Shown: positions 1 to 10,704, counted from the stretch's first letter. The stretch: DNA of 64,000 bases from Colwellia demingiae (GCF_007954275.1 NZ_VOLT01000014.1:1-64000), one strand, 5' to 3'. Made by a program: numbers and translations. Notes: generated by a model not told the origin, from the sequence alone.

Positions 1-60
1 GCCAACAAGGTGAAAGGTTGATTTCCCAATATCAATTCCAAGAATGTTAATAGTAGACAT
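1..60 (-). CDS. IS110-family transposase, N-terminal 20 residues (cut by window edge)
   Basis: Read on the minus strand this gives an N-terminus of the form MSTINILGIDIGKSTFHLVG. The hydrophobic stretch followed by GIDIGK is the first acidic motif of the DEDD (RuvC-like) catalytic domain of IS110/IS1111-family recombinases. The start codon at 58-60 has a clear GAGGAG ribosome site on the minus strand about seven bases upstream. The rest of the gene lies outside the window, so it cannot be told whether the element is intact. IS110 versus IS1111 subgroup is also undecided from 20 residues. Confidence 0.75.
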   Translation of the reverse strand, partial: MSTINILGIDIGKSTFHLVG

Positions 61-300
61 GATGATTCTCCTCATTTAATAATCTCCCTAAGTGTAGCTT
101 AGGGGAGGCGGACCATCTTATTAGCGCCATACAGTATATATGCTAATGTCCTCTGCCCTTGAATTAAGAGTGAGGGTGCTCTCGCGACAAAAAGTTAGCA
201 ATTGAAATTCACGCATCAACGTCTTCTTTTATCAAGAAGAAGACGTTGATGCTAATGACCGCTTTTCAGCTTGAGTTCAAATGGTGAATGCAACGCTATC
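61..300 (-). other. Structured leader of the IS110-type element (possible bridge-RNA region)
   Basis: This non-coding stretch lies directly upstream of the transposase start. It holds two strong inverted repeats. One pairs CTCCCTAAG at 84-92 with CTTAGGGGAG at 98-107, with a one-base bulge. The other is a perfect 16-base stem, 213-228 with 237-252, around an 8-base loop. In IS110-subgroup elements the target-choosing bridge RNA is encoded in the non-coding end flanking the recombinase gene (established for IS621). Position and folding make this a candidate here, but neither the element boundary nor the guide loops can be fixed from the window. Confidence 0.35.
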
Positions 301-322
301 CTTAATACAAAGGAGCGTAGCT

Positions 323-385
323 ATGAAAAGAAGACCTCGTATTATTTATCAATATCGACATATGCCAGCAAAACATGTTGAGTAA
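323..385 (+). pseudogene. 20-codon fragment resembling an IS30 transposase N-terminus
   Basis: A good ribosome site (AAAGGAG) precedes an ATG that opens a 20-codon frame beginning MKRRPRIIY. From memory, many IS30-family transposases begin MKRRPRIYYTE, so the first residues look like the start of one that then departs and stops. The preceding segment (about 271-300) could be the element's end, but no second end was found. It may equally be a chance short frame. No other part of an IS30 transposase is present. Confidence 0.25.
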
Positions 386-518
386 CTACACGATTTAAAC
401 GAGTAATTACACAACATCAGTTACAGACTTGTTTGATAAAAATAGCTGCTTATTCATTGATAAGTAGCTAAATTTTGAAGAATTCATTTTGAAAGATCAA
501 TACGAAAATCTGATCACA

Positions 519-662
519 TTACACACATTCCTCCTGCTCCTCTCTACGATCAGAATCGAGGCTTATAGACTTTACATTGTTGTTTTCTTCCGTGAAAATA
601 ACAAAATTCAATGGTTCAGTCATTGCGCCGTTTGAAATTGCTAATTCAATATGCTTATTCAT
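519..662 (-). CDS. Small hypothetical protein, 47 residues
   Basis: A complete minus-strand frame begins MNKHIELAIS and ends in a very acidic tail (DRREEQEECV) with a single cysteine next to the C-terminus. An AAGG ribosome site sits about eight bases before the ATG. There is no signal peptide or membrane segment. The length, the acidic tail and the terminal Cys do not match a family I know. The gene stands alone between mobile-element debris and fadH, about 180 bases downstream of fadH's stop and in the same direction. It could be a small regulatory or precursor peptide, but nothing here proves it is expressed. Confidence 0.45.
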   Translation of the reverse strand: MNKHIELAISNGAMTEPLNFVIFTEENNNVKSISLDSDRREEQEECV

Positions 663-838
663 GATTATACCTTATTGTTAATTTTCTTTACGTGAATGAT
701 TATTTACTAAGTAAGACTATATGCTTAGTTTTTTAGGTGCTTCAGCTTTAGTATCTACGCTAAAACAAGAGTCACTTATCACAAAAGTCTGTGATAAGTG
801 AGCCATTTTATCGGGGGAAATTCAGATCGCTGTACCGC

Positions 839-2866
<2,028 letters not shown>

Positions 2867-2959
2867 TTACTCTCTCTATATAGCTAGTGTGAAATTTCAG
2901 GACTTTCACTGATGATGTTAAACAAATTAGGCCAGTAAACTTACACTTCTCAAAGCAAA

Positions 2960-3017
2960 GTTGACACTGTCAAGTTAACGTACATAAAAGATACACCTTA
3001 AATATGACAGTGTCAAG
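2960..3017. promoter_or_regulatory. Two palindromic operators between fadH and its TetR neighbour
   Basis: The gap between the divergent genes holds TTGACA-C-TGTCAA at 2961-2973 and the near-identical TGACA-G-TGTCA at about 3005-3016. The two are centred about 43 bases apart. Each is a short dyad of the kind TetR dimers bind. Placement beside both start codons suggests that the regulator at 3054 controls itself and fadH. Binding is inferred, not shown. Confidence 0.6.
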
Positions 3018-3053
3018 ATTGCTTGTTTGAACGATCATTGCTAAATTAGCCCC

Positions 3054-3668
3054 ATGAAAGATATTAATGAAAAATCAACGTATCACCACGGTGATCTTCG
3101 CGAAACTTTGCTGGTTGTTGCGACTAAAATGTTGCAAGAAAGTGGTATTAAAGAAGTTTCTTTACGTAAACTTGCATCGCGTGTTGGGGTTTCTAGAACA
3201 GCACCCTATCATCACTTTAAAGATAAGAATGCTCTGCTTTGTGGCATGGCAGAAAAGGGGTTTGAACAATTACATCAAATCAATAAAAATGGCTATGAAG
3301 ATGAAGAATTATCAATAAGAGAACATTTTTATCGTTTTATTCATGATTACATTCAGTTTGCTCACAACAACCCTGATCTTTATGAATTAATGTTTGGCCG
3401 TACTATATGGAAAGACAAGAGCAGCACCCAAGAACTTCGAGATTCAGCCTACCCTTGCTTTCAATTTCAAGTGGCAATGACGCAAGAATGGCAAAAAAAA
3501 GGGCTATTTAATGTCGATGATAATGCCTTGCGGGCATCGCAAGTATTGTGGGGCACGGTACATGGTATAGCGAAATTATTTATTGATGGTATCTATACGG
3601 ATAACAGTAAAATTGATGAAATTTGTGACTATGCGGTCAGTATGTTTTTATCAAACTCAAAACAGTAA
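3054..3668 (+). CDS. TetR/AcrR-family transcriptional regulator
   Basis: The 204-residue protein has an N-terminal TetR helix-turn-helix around residues 12-60 (YHHGDLRETLL, then SLRKLASRVGVSRTAPYHHFKDKNALL). The recognition helix carries the typical SRTAPYHHF. The C-terminal half (about 80-200), with VHGIAKLFIDG near the end, resembles the WHG-type ligand domain. It is divergent from fadH and shares a gap with two dyads. The likely role is a repressor of fadH and itself, with an acyl-CoA or fatty acid as inducer. The inducer is a guess based on the neighbour. Confidence 0.85.
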   Translation: MKDINEKSTYHHGDLRETLLVVATKMLQESGIKEVSLRKLASRVGVSRTAPYHHFKDKNALLCGMAEKGFEQLHQINKNGYEDEELSIREHFYRFIHDYIQFAHNNPDLYELMFGRTIWKDKSSTQELRDSAYPCFQFQVAMTQEWQKKGLFNVDDNALRASQVLWGTVHGIAKLFIDGIYTDNSKIDEICDYAVSMFLSNSKQ

Positions 3669-3726
3669 GAACTCGATATCAGTGATAAATAATACGAATA
3701 AAGCTGAGTTCCTCTCAATAATATCC

Positions 3727-4512
3727 TCAGATATTGCTTTCAAGTAACAACTTAAAGGCAATCGCCAATGTCATCAGTACAATGAAAGGTTTAATCAAAG
3801 CCGCGCCGCGGTGAATGACTAAATTCGATCCCAGTCGCGCGCCCACAACTTGTGAAGCAGCCATCGTAATAGCTAAAGCCCAAACAATATGTCCACCCCA
3901 TAAAAATATAACCATGGAAGTGGTATTAACTATCAACACCATAGGCTTGGTAAAGGCCGTCGCTTTTCGCATGTTAAAACCGCGTAATGAGGCAAATGCA
4001 ACGGCGAAAAATGAGCCCATTCCTGGGCCAAAAAAGCCACCATACAGCCCGATACCACCACCGATAAGAGGGGCAAATGTTTTCTCTGATATTCTCGGAG
4101 GTAAATCTTCATCAGTAATCGTCGGGGAAAACATCATATAAAGCGCTATTACAATGAGTAGATACGGCATCATTATTGATAAATAGTCAGTAGATATCTG
4201 CTGTACTAAGTAAGTACCTATCATAGAGCCAACAAAGGCATAACACAGAGCTGGCCTTAGAGCGTGCAAATCAATATAGCCCTTGCGAAAAAAATTAATC
4301 GTTGAAGATAGTGTGCCAAAGACACTTTGAAATTTATTTGTCGCTAACGCGTTAAGTGGAGGCAAACCAGCCCACAGCAATACGAGTAAAACAATGGCAC
4401 CACCTGCCCCAGCAATCGAGCTGATAAAACCTGCAACAAAAGCCACAACGGTCAAGCCAATAAAAAGTGTCAGTGATAATTCGATTTTTAGCTCCCGTCT
4501 TATGAAAGACAC
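3727..4512 (-). CDS. TauE/SafE-family membrane transporter (sulfite exporter-like)
   Basis: A 261-residue polytopic membrane protein with about eight hydrophobic helices. The TauE/SafE hallmark near the N-terminus is GFISSIAGAGGAIVLLVLLWAGLPPLNALATNK, given here only to locate it at about residues 28-60 (key parts AGAGG and P-A-T-NK). The second repeat carries GGGIGLYGGFFGPGMG around 150-165. The family exports or imports small organosulfur or organic anions; the substrate is unknown. The start is a GTG at 4510-4512 with AAGG almost touching it, so the true start may be slightly different. It is convergent with the TetR gene upstream in the map. Confidence 0.85.
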   Translation of the reverse strand: MSFIRRELKIELSLTLFIGLTVVAFVAGFISSIAGAGGAIVLLVLLWAGLPPLNALATNKFQSVFGTLSSTINFFRKGYIDLHALRPALCYAFVGSMIGTYLVQQISTDYLSIMMPYLLIVIALYMMFSPTITDEDLPPRISEKTFAPLIGGGIGLYGGFFGPGMGSFFAVAFASLRGFNMRKATAFTKPMVLIVNTTSMVIFLWGGHIVWALAITMAASQVVGARLGSNLVIHRGAALIKPFIVLMTLAIAFKLLLESNI

Positions 4513-4832
4513 CTTAACCGCTAACGAAATAAGTTTTTACCCTTACATTGGATCAGGACATCATACTAAGATTCAAATAAAGTACGTAACGATAACAAGC
4601 TTAGTATGCTGTATTTATTAGATGATTTATAATGTAAATTTATAATAGTGAATATTGTTCACTCATATAATATGAGCCAAAGTGCATTCATGAGAAAACT
4701 ACCTTCTTCTGTTACACAGTTAACTTAATTGATCTTAATACACTGAAAAGGTTAATATCTTTCCAGCGTTATTTGGGGACACTCTATGCTTATCTTAGGT
4801 ATACCCTCATTTCAAAAAAATGGATTTACGAA

Positions 4833-6038
4833 ATGTTGAGAAGAAAATTAATTGTATCTTTGACCTCTATTATTTGCTTTGTAATTATTTATCTAAATTC
4901 AGATAGCTACTTATCTGAGAATAAGCCCTTTATTACAAAAGAAACAACAAAACCTACAGAAGAAAGCAATAAGTCATTACCTAAAACAACGATATCAACA
5001 ATGGATAAAGTCGATAGTTCTGTCGCTATGAATAATGCCGACACAGATGCTTTTGAGTGCTTTCCTGACTTTACTTTCAATAAAAAAACATGGATGGATG
5101 ATGCTAAGCAATACTTCCAATCTCTTGATGCTGACTTTACCTTTGATGAAGAAGCTCACATGCTTGAGGGCGAACAATATCTACAATCTCTTGATGACCA
5201 TTTTTCTAAGGCAGACCCTTTAAATTATGCGTTGTTTGCAACACCACCAAAGGGAATAAGTAGATTAGACTTGTTACTTAACTATCATAACCAATTTCAA
5301 AGTAACCCTCTCGTTTCTCTGAATTTAATAAATTTATGTAAGCACGCTTCGGATAAAAAATGCACTGTTGATATCGTTAATAATTTAGTATCTTCCGATA
5401 GTAATAATGGGGCTATTTGGCTAAATGTTGCATCCTTCTACGCTGCTAGAAATGATGATAAGGGAGTCATGAGTGCTATTAATTCGTTGGAGAAAACAAC
5501 ATTATTTAACGAAAGGTACGCAGAAAATATATTGTTATATGCGCAAGCATTGGAAAACTCAACCTCTAATGATTTTACTGCTAATGTAATAGTTGGAATT
5601 GGCAATGCTGCGGCTAATTCTCCTGCATACGGATCTGTAATTCAATGGTGTAAACAGGGAATAGAAGCACCAGGTAAAGCAAATGCCTGCTTAACTCTTG
5701 GTCAACAACTGGAAACAAGAAGTACAACATTATTGAGTAATTCAATTGGTCTTGCGCTACAGAACATAGTATTTGAATCACAGAGCAACACCGAAGCAAT
5801 GCAGTTAGTCGAAAAGAAAAAGAAAAGCTTATATTCTAATATCGATAATGAGCTATTTCAACGAGCCTCAATTATGATGATGCTCGACCAACGGTTACTT
5901 CGGAGTTGGTTGAACAATCTAGATTCTCAGGGTGAATTTGAATCACAACGGCTATTAGTCGAAGAAGCTGAAGTCCTATACGAAGAGAATAAAAATCAAT
6001 TATGCACCGCAATATACAAAATGCTTGACGCCTTCTAA
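4833..6038 (+). CDS. Hypothetical membrane-anchored protein with helical repeats
   Basis: I do not recognise this protein. The frame is open from a TTG at 4773, but ATG at 4833 (MLRRKLIVSLTSIICFVIIYL) gives a normal N-terminal signal-anchor helix, so I prefer that 401-residue start. No strong ribosome site is visible for either. After the anchor comes a Ser/Thr/Lys-rich linker. Two similar acidic segments follow (near FDEEAHMLEGEQYLQSLDDHF and a preceding MDDAKQYFQSLDADF). An alpha-helical part then suggests TPR/Sel1-like repeats (WLNVASFYAARNDDKGV, YAENILLYAQALENS). Several Cys residues are present. It is probably periplasmic and anchored in the inner membrane. The short lipoprotein gene follows after about 80 bases. 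Confidence 0.6.
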   Translation: MLRRKLIVSLTSIICFVIIYLNSDSYLSENKPFITKETTKPTEESNKSLPKTTISTMDKVDSSVAMNNADTDAFECFPDFTFNKKTWMDDAKQYFQSLDADFTFDEEAHMLEGEQYLQSLDDHFSKADPLNYALFATPPKGISRLDLLLNYHNQFQSNPLVSLNLINLCKHASDKKCTVDIVNNLVSSDSNNGAIWLNVASFYAARNDDKGVMSAINSLEKTTLFNERYAENILLYAQALENSTSNDFTANVIVGIGNAAANSPAYGSVIQWCKQGIEAPGKANACLTLGQQLETRSTTLLSNSIGLALQNIVFESQSNTEAMQLVEKKKKSLYSNIDNELFQRASIMMMLDQRLLRSWLNNLDSQGEFESQRLLVEEAEVLYEENKNQLCTAIYKMLDAF

Positions 6039-6120
6039 TGAAATTAACTTAATTTCACTACACATTTAACAAACAATTTTAGCCCCTTATTGGGGGATAG
6101 CTTAATAATCATGGAAGAGT

Positions 6121-6435
6121 ATGCGTTTATCTAAGGTTTTATTAATTTCTTCTTTATCTCTATTTCTTTGCTCATGTGCGGTTATGCCAGAGTTTACTGA
6201 GAAGTTTGATAAAAAATGCCAAGCAGTACAAAAAAAGGTAGAACTTACCATTGAAGATGCTGGAATGTTTGGTGAATTAGAATGCCCTAGTAAAGATGAC
6301 TGTAAAGCTCAATTCTTGGGACAAATGCTAGGATCAGTGATTGTTTTTCCTGTCAGTGCAATAATTTCAGGTTCAATTTCTGTTATTGGAAATTCTATCT
6401 ATTGGATAAATGAACAAGGGCAATGTGGCGGATAA
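6121..6435 (+). CDS. Small lipoprotein, 104 residues
   Basis: The N-terminus MRLSKVLLISSLSLFLCSCAV is a type II signal peptide ending in a lipobox with Cys about residue 19. The mature part has four further Cys (KKCQ, ELECPSKDDCK, QGQCGG) that could form two disulfides in the periplasm. It also has a hydrophobic, glycine/serine-rich segment near the C-terminus (MLGSVIVFPVSAIISGSISVIG) that may be a second membrane contact. The family is not recognised. It lies downstream of the hypothetical anchored protein in the same direction. Confidence 0.65.
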   Translation: MRLSKVLLISSLSLFLCSCAVMPEFTEKFDKKCQAVQKKVELTIEDAGMFGELECPSKDDCKAQFLGQMLGSVIVFPVSAIISGSISVIGNSIYWINEQGQCGG

Positions 6436-6501
6436 ATTAGGCTAACAAGAAAAAATCAACTTTAAACCTCTCATCGAGGTGTTAACTGCACAGGAGGCTT
6501 T

Positions 6502-6993
6502 GTGAAATACTTTGCATACGGTTCAAACATGTCATTTCTAAGGCTTAAAGAGCGAGTACCAAGTGCCAAAAAACTTGAAATAGTGACGCTTAAACAGCAC
6601 CAATTACGTTTTAATATGAGTGGTGATGATGATTCTGGAAAGTGTGATTCTTTTCAAACAAATAACAGTGAAGACATAGTCATTAGAGCTCTCTTTGAGA
6701 TAGACGAAAGTGAAAAAAGCGCTTTAGACCGAGCTGAAAGCTTAGGAGATGGATACGATGAAAAATTAGTCTTTGTTCAAAATAACTCAGGTGAAGTATT
6801 TGAAGCATTAACCTACTATGCAATCAAAATAGACGCTTCGTTACAACCTTATTCTTGGTATCTAAATCACGTTATTATTGGCGCAAAAGAAACAAAAGTG
6901 CCTACTGATTATCTTGCCGTCATTGAATCTGTTGAATGCATTGAAGACCCAGATAAAAACAGAGACGAAAAACAGCGTGCAATGTACGCTTAA
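6502..6993 (+). CDS. Gamma-glutamylcyclotransferase-like (AIG2/GGCT fold) protein
   Basis: The start is a GTG with an excellent AGGAGG site five bases upstream, giving 163 residues. The N-terminal KYFAYGSNMSFLRLKER contains the YGSNM substrate loop that defines the GGCT/AIG2-like fold. An acidic residue in the middle (ERAESLGDGYDEK, near residue 80) is placed where the family has its catalytic Glu. Such enzymes release 5-oxoproline from gamma-glutamyl amines or amino acids, but many bacterial members have no assigned substrate. There is no signal peptide, so it is cytoplasmic. Confidence 0.8.
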   Translation: MKYFAYGSNMSFLRLKERVPSAKKLEIVTLKQHQLRFNMSGDDDSGKCDSFQTNNSEDIVIRALFEIDESEKSALDRAESLGDGYDEKLVFVQNNSGEVFEALTYYAIKIDASLQPYSWYLNHVIIGAKETKVPTDYLAVIESVECIEDPDKNRDEKQRAMYA

Positions 6994-7154
6994 GCAAATC
7001 CTCAATGACACCCCACCTTAAGATGACAAGCGCTTTTAAGATTAGATATTCCATGCAATAGATTTTACCAATCATTATCATCAATTTAATCAACTTCAGC
7101 GATTACTATTTTTGGTCTAAGATTAAGTTTCTAAACACGTGATATTAGGAAGAT

Positions 7155-8603
7155 ATGATGAAAAAGAAACTTACCACTAATGCTGGCTGCCCTGTGGCTA
7201 ACAACCAAAATATAATGACAGCAGGTCCACGCGGCCCTCAATTACTACAAGACGTTTGGTTTTTGGAAAAACTGGCTCATTTTGATCGTGAAGTCATACC
7301 CGAAAGACGTATGCATGCTAAAGGCTCCGGTGCATACGGAACTTTTACCGTTACTCATGATATTACACAATACACAAGAGCAAAAATTTTCTCTGAAGTA
7401 GGGAAAAAAACCGAAATGTTTGCTCGATTTACCACTGTTGCGGGTGAACGAGGCGCTGCCGATGCTGAGCGTGATATCAGAGGATTTGCGTTAAAATTTT
7501 ATACTGAAGAAGGTAACTGGGATTTAGTGGGTAATAACACTCCTGTTTTCTTTTTACGTGATCCGCTAAAATTTCCTGATTTGAACCACGCAGTTAAACG
7601 TGATCCTCGTACTAACATGCGTAGTGCTCAAAACAATTGGGATTTCTGGACATCACTGCCAGAAGCCCTACACCAGATAACTATCGTGATGAGTGATAGA
7701 GGTCTGCCTGCTACCTACCGTCATATGCATGGCTTTGGTAGTCATACTTTTAGCATGATCAGCGCAGACAATGAGCGCGTATGGGTTAAATTTCATTTTG
7801 AATCGAATCAGGGAATAAAGAACTTAACAGATCAAGAAGCCGAAGTTGTTATTGGTCAAAACCGAGAAAGCCATCATGCTGATTTGTATGACGCGCTTGA
7901 ATCAGGAGACTTTCCATCATGGACCTTAAAAATTCAAGTCATGACTGAAGAGCAAGCAGAAAAGTCACCTTACAATCCTTTTGATTTAACTAAAGTATGG
8001 CCACATAAAGATTATCCTTTGATTGAAGTGGGCGTAATGGAGCTAAATAGAAATCCAGAAAACTTTTTTGCTGAAGTAGAGCAATCGGCGTTTAATCCAG
8101 CGAGTATAGTGCCAGGGATAAGTTTCTCTCCTGATAAAATGTTACAGGGCCGCCTATTCTCTTATGGTGACGCTCAGCGCTATCGTTTAGGTGTTAATCA
8201 TCAACAAATACCGGTTAATGCGCCACGTTGTCCTGTACACAGCTACCACCGAGACGGAGCAATGCGAGTTGATGGTAATCATGGCAGTACTATAGGTTAT
8301 GAGCCAAATACCCAAGGTGAATGGCAAGAGCAGCCAGATTTTTCTGAGCCACCAATGGAATTATCTGGCGCTGCTGCCCACTGGAATCATCGAGAAGATG
8401 AAGATTACTTTTCTCAACCGGGTGACTTATTCAGATTAATGGATCACAACCAACAGCAGGCTTTATTTGATAATACAGCTAGATCCGTTGGTGGTGCGAG
8501 TATTGATATCCAAAAAAGACATATTTCGCACTGTTTAAAAGCGGATAAAGCCTACGGTGCAGGTGTTGCTAAAGCACTTGGAGTTTCACTAGATAGTATC
8601 TAA
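7155..8603 (+). CDS. katA: Monofunctional haem catalase (clade 3, small subunit)
   Basis: At 482 residues this is the size of a small-subunit clade 3 catalase. Diagnostic parts are the distal His in [13 protein letters not shown], the haem-pocket Asn in [10 protein letters not shown], and the proximal Tyr motif [14 protein letters not shown] around residue 340. It decomposes hydrogen peroxide to water and oxygen in the cytoplasm. Two ATGs are adjacent (7155 and 7158) behind a TAGGAAG site. The stop codon forms the edge of the MITE that follows, so its 3' untranslated region is entirely repeat sequence. Possible OxyR control was considered but no confident site was found. Confidence 0.93.
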   Translation: MMKKKLTTNAGCPVANNQNIMTAGPRGPQLLQDVWFLEKLAHFDREVIPERRMHAKGSGAYGTFTVTHDITQYTRAKIFSEVGKKTEMFARFTTVAGERGAADAERDIRGFALKFYTEEGNWDLVGNNTPVFFLRDPLKFPDLNHAVKRDPRTNMRSAQNNWDFWTSLPEALHQITIVMSDRGLPATYRHMHGFGSHTFSMISADNERVWVKFHFESNQGIKNLTDQEAEVVIGQNRESHHADLYDALESGDFPSWTLKIQVMTEEQAEKSPYNPFDLTKVWPHKDYPLIEVGVMELNRNPENFFAEVEQSAFNPASIVPGISFSPDKMLQGRLFSYGDAQRYRLGVNHQQIPVNAPRCPVHSYHRDGAMRVDGNHGSTIGYEPNTQGEWQEQPDFSEPPMELSGAAAHWNHREDEDYFSQPGDLFRLMDHNQQQALFDNTARSVGGASIDIQKRHISHCLKADKAYGAGVAKALGVSLDSI

Positions 8604-8913
8604 TACCAAATCCATTAAGTTATTTCCCACTCAGCGAGAATTAAAAGGCTTAGAGACAAGGCATTGATTGAAGAGAATGGTTACTCAGGAGAATATGCTC
8701 CTGCATTCTCTAATAAGCTGCATCCATGCAGCGTCCTTGTCAAAATCAATAACGCTGTATGTAAGCCTTTTAAACTCGCCCTTAGGAGCTTGTCAGAAAA
8801 GCAATAACTGCACAAATTTGTTAGATATAGAATGACTATATCAGCATAAATTTTATTTGTTATAACTTCTCTGACATAGCTCTGAGGTGGAAATAAATTT
8901 AATGGAATTGGTA
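8603..8913. mobile_element. MITE-like element with imperfect terminal inverted repeats, about 310 bp
   Basis: The left end (ATACCAAATCCATTAAG...) and the reverse complement of the right end (ATACCAATTCCATTAAA...) match over about 28 bases with a few differences. The interior holds no gene but is full of nested stems. The arms TTAAAAGGCTTA at 8641-8652 and TAAGCCTTTTAA at 8762-8773 pair perfectly. Inside these, AGAGAATG pairs with CATTCTCT, enclosing AGGAG/CTCCT, and GCTGCA-TCCA-TGCAGC forms another stem. A further pairing joins GAGCTTGTCAG (about 8787) with CTGACATAGCTC (about 8871). It starts exactly at the catalase stop codon. The transposase that moves it is not in the window. Confidence 0.65.
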
Positions 8914-9079
8914 TGAATAAATTAACGGTGATTCAGTGATAAGTCTTTATCCCAATCATTAACTGAGTCATCGTTAACTGTATTTAAAACCTATTTAGCC
9001 CTTTTTATCATTGACACCAGCCTCTTCCTCCCCCATTGTTCACGATTTACCAGACCTTCGTAAATTTTAGTGAGAATAA

Positions 9080-9991
9080 ATGCCTACTACCTCTGCCAAT
9101 AAGCAAGAATTACAAGGTTACTTCCTGATGTTAGGTTCGATCCTAATTTTCTCATTGTTGCCCTACTACATACAATTTTTGGCGCCTGTTGATGGTAATA
9201 CCCTCTTTGCTTTTCGCGTACTGTCTCAGTTAGGATTTGGCTTGTTATTTTTAGCTTTAACGCGGAAATTACTCGCACTTAAGGCTATATTTTCCCAGCC
9301 CAAAGAGTTAATGATATTATGCTTAACTTCCCCTTTAATCGCATTACAGTGGTGGATATTTTTTTGGGGACCGGTAAATGGTGAAACGATCAATATCGCT
9401 ATGGGTTACTTTTTATTACCTATTACCATTAGTTTAACTGGCCGATTTTATTTTAAAGAAAGCTTGAGTCCTTTATTGTGGCTCGCTGTAAGCGCGGCAT
9501 TAATTGGAGTGAGCGTTGAGCTATATAGAAGCCATTCATTTTCTTGGGTTACGCTGCTTATTTGTTTGGCTTATCCACCCTATTTTATCTTGCGCCGCAA
9601 AAGCAAAATACCGACCACAAGTAATTTTGTTGCAGAGAACATTTTTGTCACTCCGGTAGCTTTGTTGCTGCTGTATTTTGCGAACCAACAGCAACTACCC
9701 TTTTTACCTTCATTAGATTGGGGAATACTCTTGTTATTAGGCTCAGGTTTATTGGGCACTGTTGCCATGCTATTTTTTGTTTCCGCATCGACACGCTTAA
9801 AATTTACAATATTTGGTATGTTAAATTATGGCGAGCCCATATTGATGATGCTGGTCGCGATATTTTTACTTAACGAAACCATTAGCCCAGAACAACTATG
9901 GAGCTATGGTTTCTTTGGTATAGCAGTGCTGTTAGTCATTGGCGATAGTTTACTGCGTATACTAATCAGTAGAAGAAGAACATTTGACTAA
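9080..9991 (+). CDS. rarD: RarD-type EamA/DMT-family membrane permease
   Basis: A 303-residue protein with ten predicted membrane helices in two EamA repeats. The N-terminal ELQGYFLMLGSILIFSLLPYYIQFL, the conserved ALQWWIFFWGPVNGETINIAMGYF region (about 90-115) and the FKESLSPLLWLAV segment follow RarD. Compared with the common W-x-Y-I-W-x-V-N-x-x-x-x-x-E-x-S-L-G-Y-F-I pattern it is slightly diverged (NIAMGYFLLP). RarD proteins are transporters whose substrate is not firmly known; chloramphenicol sensitivity was the original phenotype. It is followed by a strong terminator. Confidence 0.8.
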   Translation: MPTTSANKQELQGYFLMLGSILIFSLLPYYIQFLAPVDGNTLFAFRVLSQLGFGLLFLALTRKLLALKAIFSQPKELMILCLTSPLIALQWWIFFWGPVNGETINIAMGYFLLPITISLTGRFYFKESLSPLLWLAVSAALIGVSVELYRSHSFSWVTLLICLAYPPYFILRRKSKIPTTSNFVAENIFVTPVALLLLYFANQQQLPFLPSLDWGILLLLGSGLLGTVAMLFFVSASTRLKFTIFGMLNYGEPILMMLVAIFLLNETISPEQLWSYGFFGIAVLLVIGDSLLRILISRRRTFD

Positions 9992-10012
9992 TTATCATTA
10001 TTATTAAAAAGC

Positions 10013-10046
10013 AAAAAACCGCTACTTTTGCAGTTAACGGTTTTTT
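10013..10046 (+). terminator. Rho-independent terminator after rarD
   Basis: AAAAAACCG pairs with CGGTTTTTT around a loop, ending in the T run at 10041-10046. The A run on the left also allows it to act for the lipoprotein genes arriving from the other strand. Confidence 0.8.
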
Positions 10047-10070
10047 ATTAAGGTTATCGAAAAGGTCTAT

Positions 10071-10379
10071 TTAAAGACAAACTGCCTTAATACGGATTTT
10101 ATCTGTCCAACTAAGAAAACCATGATTTGTTAAATATTCAACGTTAACCATTGAAGTACCGTTCGGGCATTCTAGTAAAAGGTTTTTGTAAGCTTGGTCA
10201 ACATAGTTAGTGTCGTAAACAAAACCTAGTATATTCTTTTGAGATTTTTCAATCTCAATAATCTTGCCAATCTCAAGTTCATTAGCACTATTACTTCCAA
10301 CATCTACTTGTGACATATGAACACTACTAGTGCACGCACTAAGCATCGCCACCGTAAATAGCAAAAATAGCTTTTTCAT
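10071..10379 (-). CDS. Small lipoprotein, third of three related tandem genes
   Basis: The signal peptide MKKLFLLFTVAMLSAC ends in a lipobox (LSAC). The 102-residue protein ends with the pattern seen in its two upstream neighbours: aromatic-x-D followed by a helix, a Cys about 11-12 residues later (YVDQAYKNLLLECPNG), then a beta-rich stretch and a final Cys (IRIKAVC). The two Cys probably form a disulfide in the periplasm or at the outer membrane. The function is unknown. It starts two bases after the stop of the middle gene, so the three are one operon. Confidence 0.7.
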   Translation of the reverse strand: MKKLFLLFTVAMLSACTSSVHMSQVDVGSNSANELEIGKIIEIEKSQKNILGFVYDTNYVDQAYKNLLLECPNGTSMVNVEYLTNHGFLSWTDKIRIKAVCL

Positions 10380-10381
10380 TG

Positions 10382-10687
10382 CTACACCTCATTACAGTAT
10401 GCGGATACAATAACTTCTCTTTTGTACATAAGCACATAGCCTGTAGTTTGGTGCTTAGTAAAGACCCCTTCTATTTTACCTGTTGAACATTGCCCTTTAA
10501 GCTTATCAATTGCTTCATCAACAAACGCATTGCTAAAGTTTATTCCGATGAAATTCCAACTAGATGAAGTAGTCGTTATAACGTTATTTCTTTGTGCTGG
10601 AACTTGTGTCATAGACACGGTATTTAAACCAACGCAACCCGTCAGTGACAGTGCAAGTATTGAAAATAATATGGTGTTCTTTAACAT
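10382..10687 (-). CDS. Small lipoprotein, second of three related tandem genes
   Basis: The N-terminus MLKNTILFSILALSLTGCVG is a lipoprotein signal with Cys18. The C-terminal half repeats the family pattern FVDEAIDKLKGQCSTG ... VIVSAYC. Length (101) and layout match the downstream gene closely, although sequence identity is low, pointing to an old duplication. No known domain is recognised. It sits 17 bases after the first gene of the set. Confidence 0.7.
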   Translation of the reverse strand: MLKNTILFSILALSLTGCVGLNTVSMTQVPAQRNNVITTTSSSWNFIGINFSNAFVDEAIDKLKGQCSTGKIEGVFTKHQTTGYVLMYKREVIVSAYCNEV

Positions 10688-10704
10688 GATGTTTCTTCCT
10701 AAGT

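Noticed and set aside
7000-7150. OxyR-type site before the catalase gene
   Set aside because: ATAG-like pieces are present but not in the spacing of the OxyR consensus.
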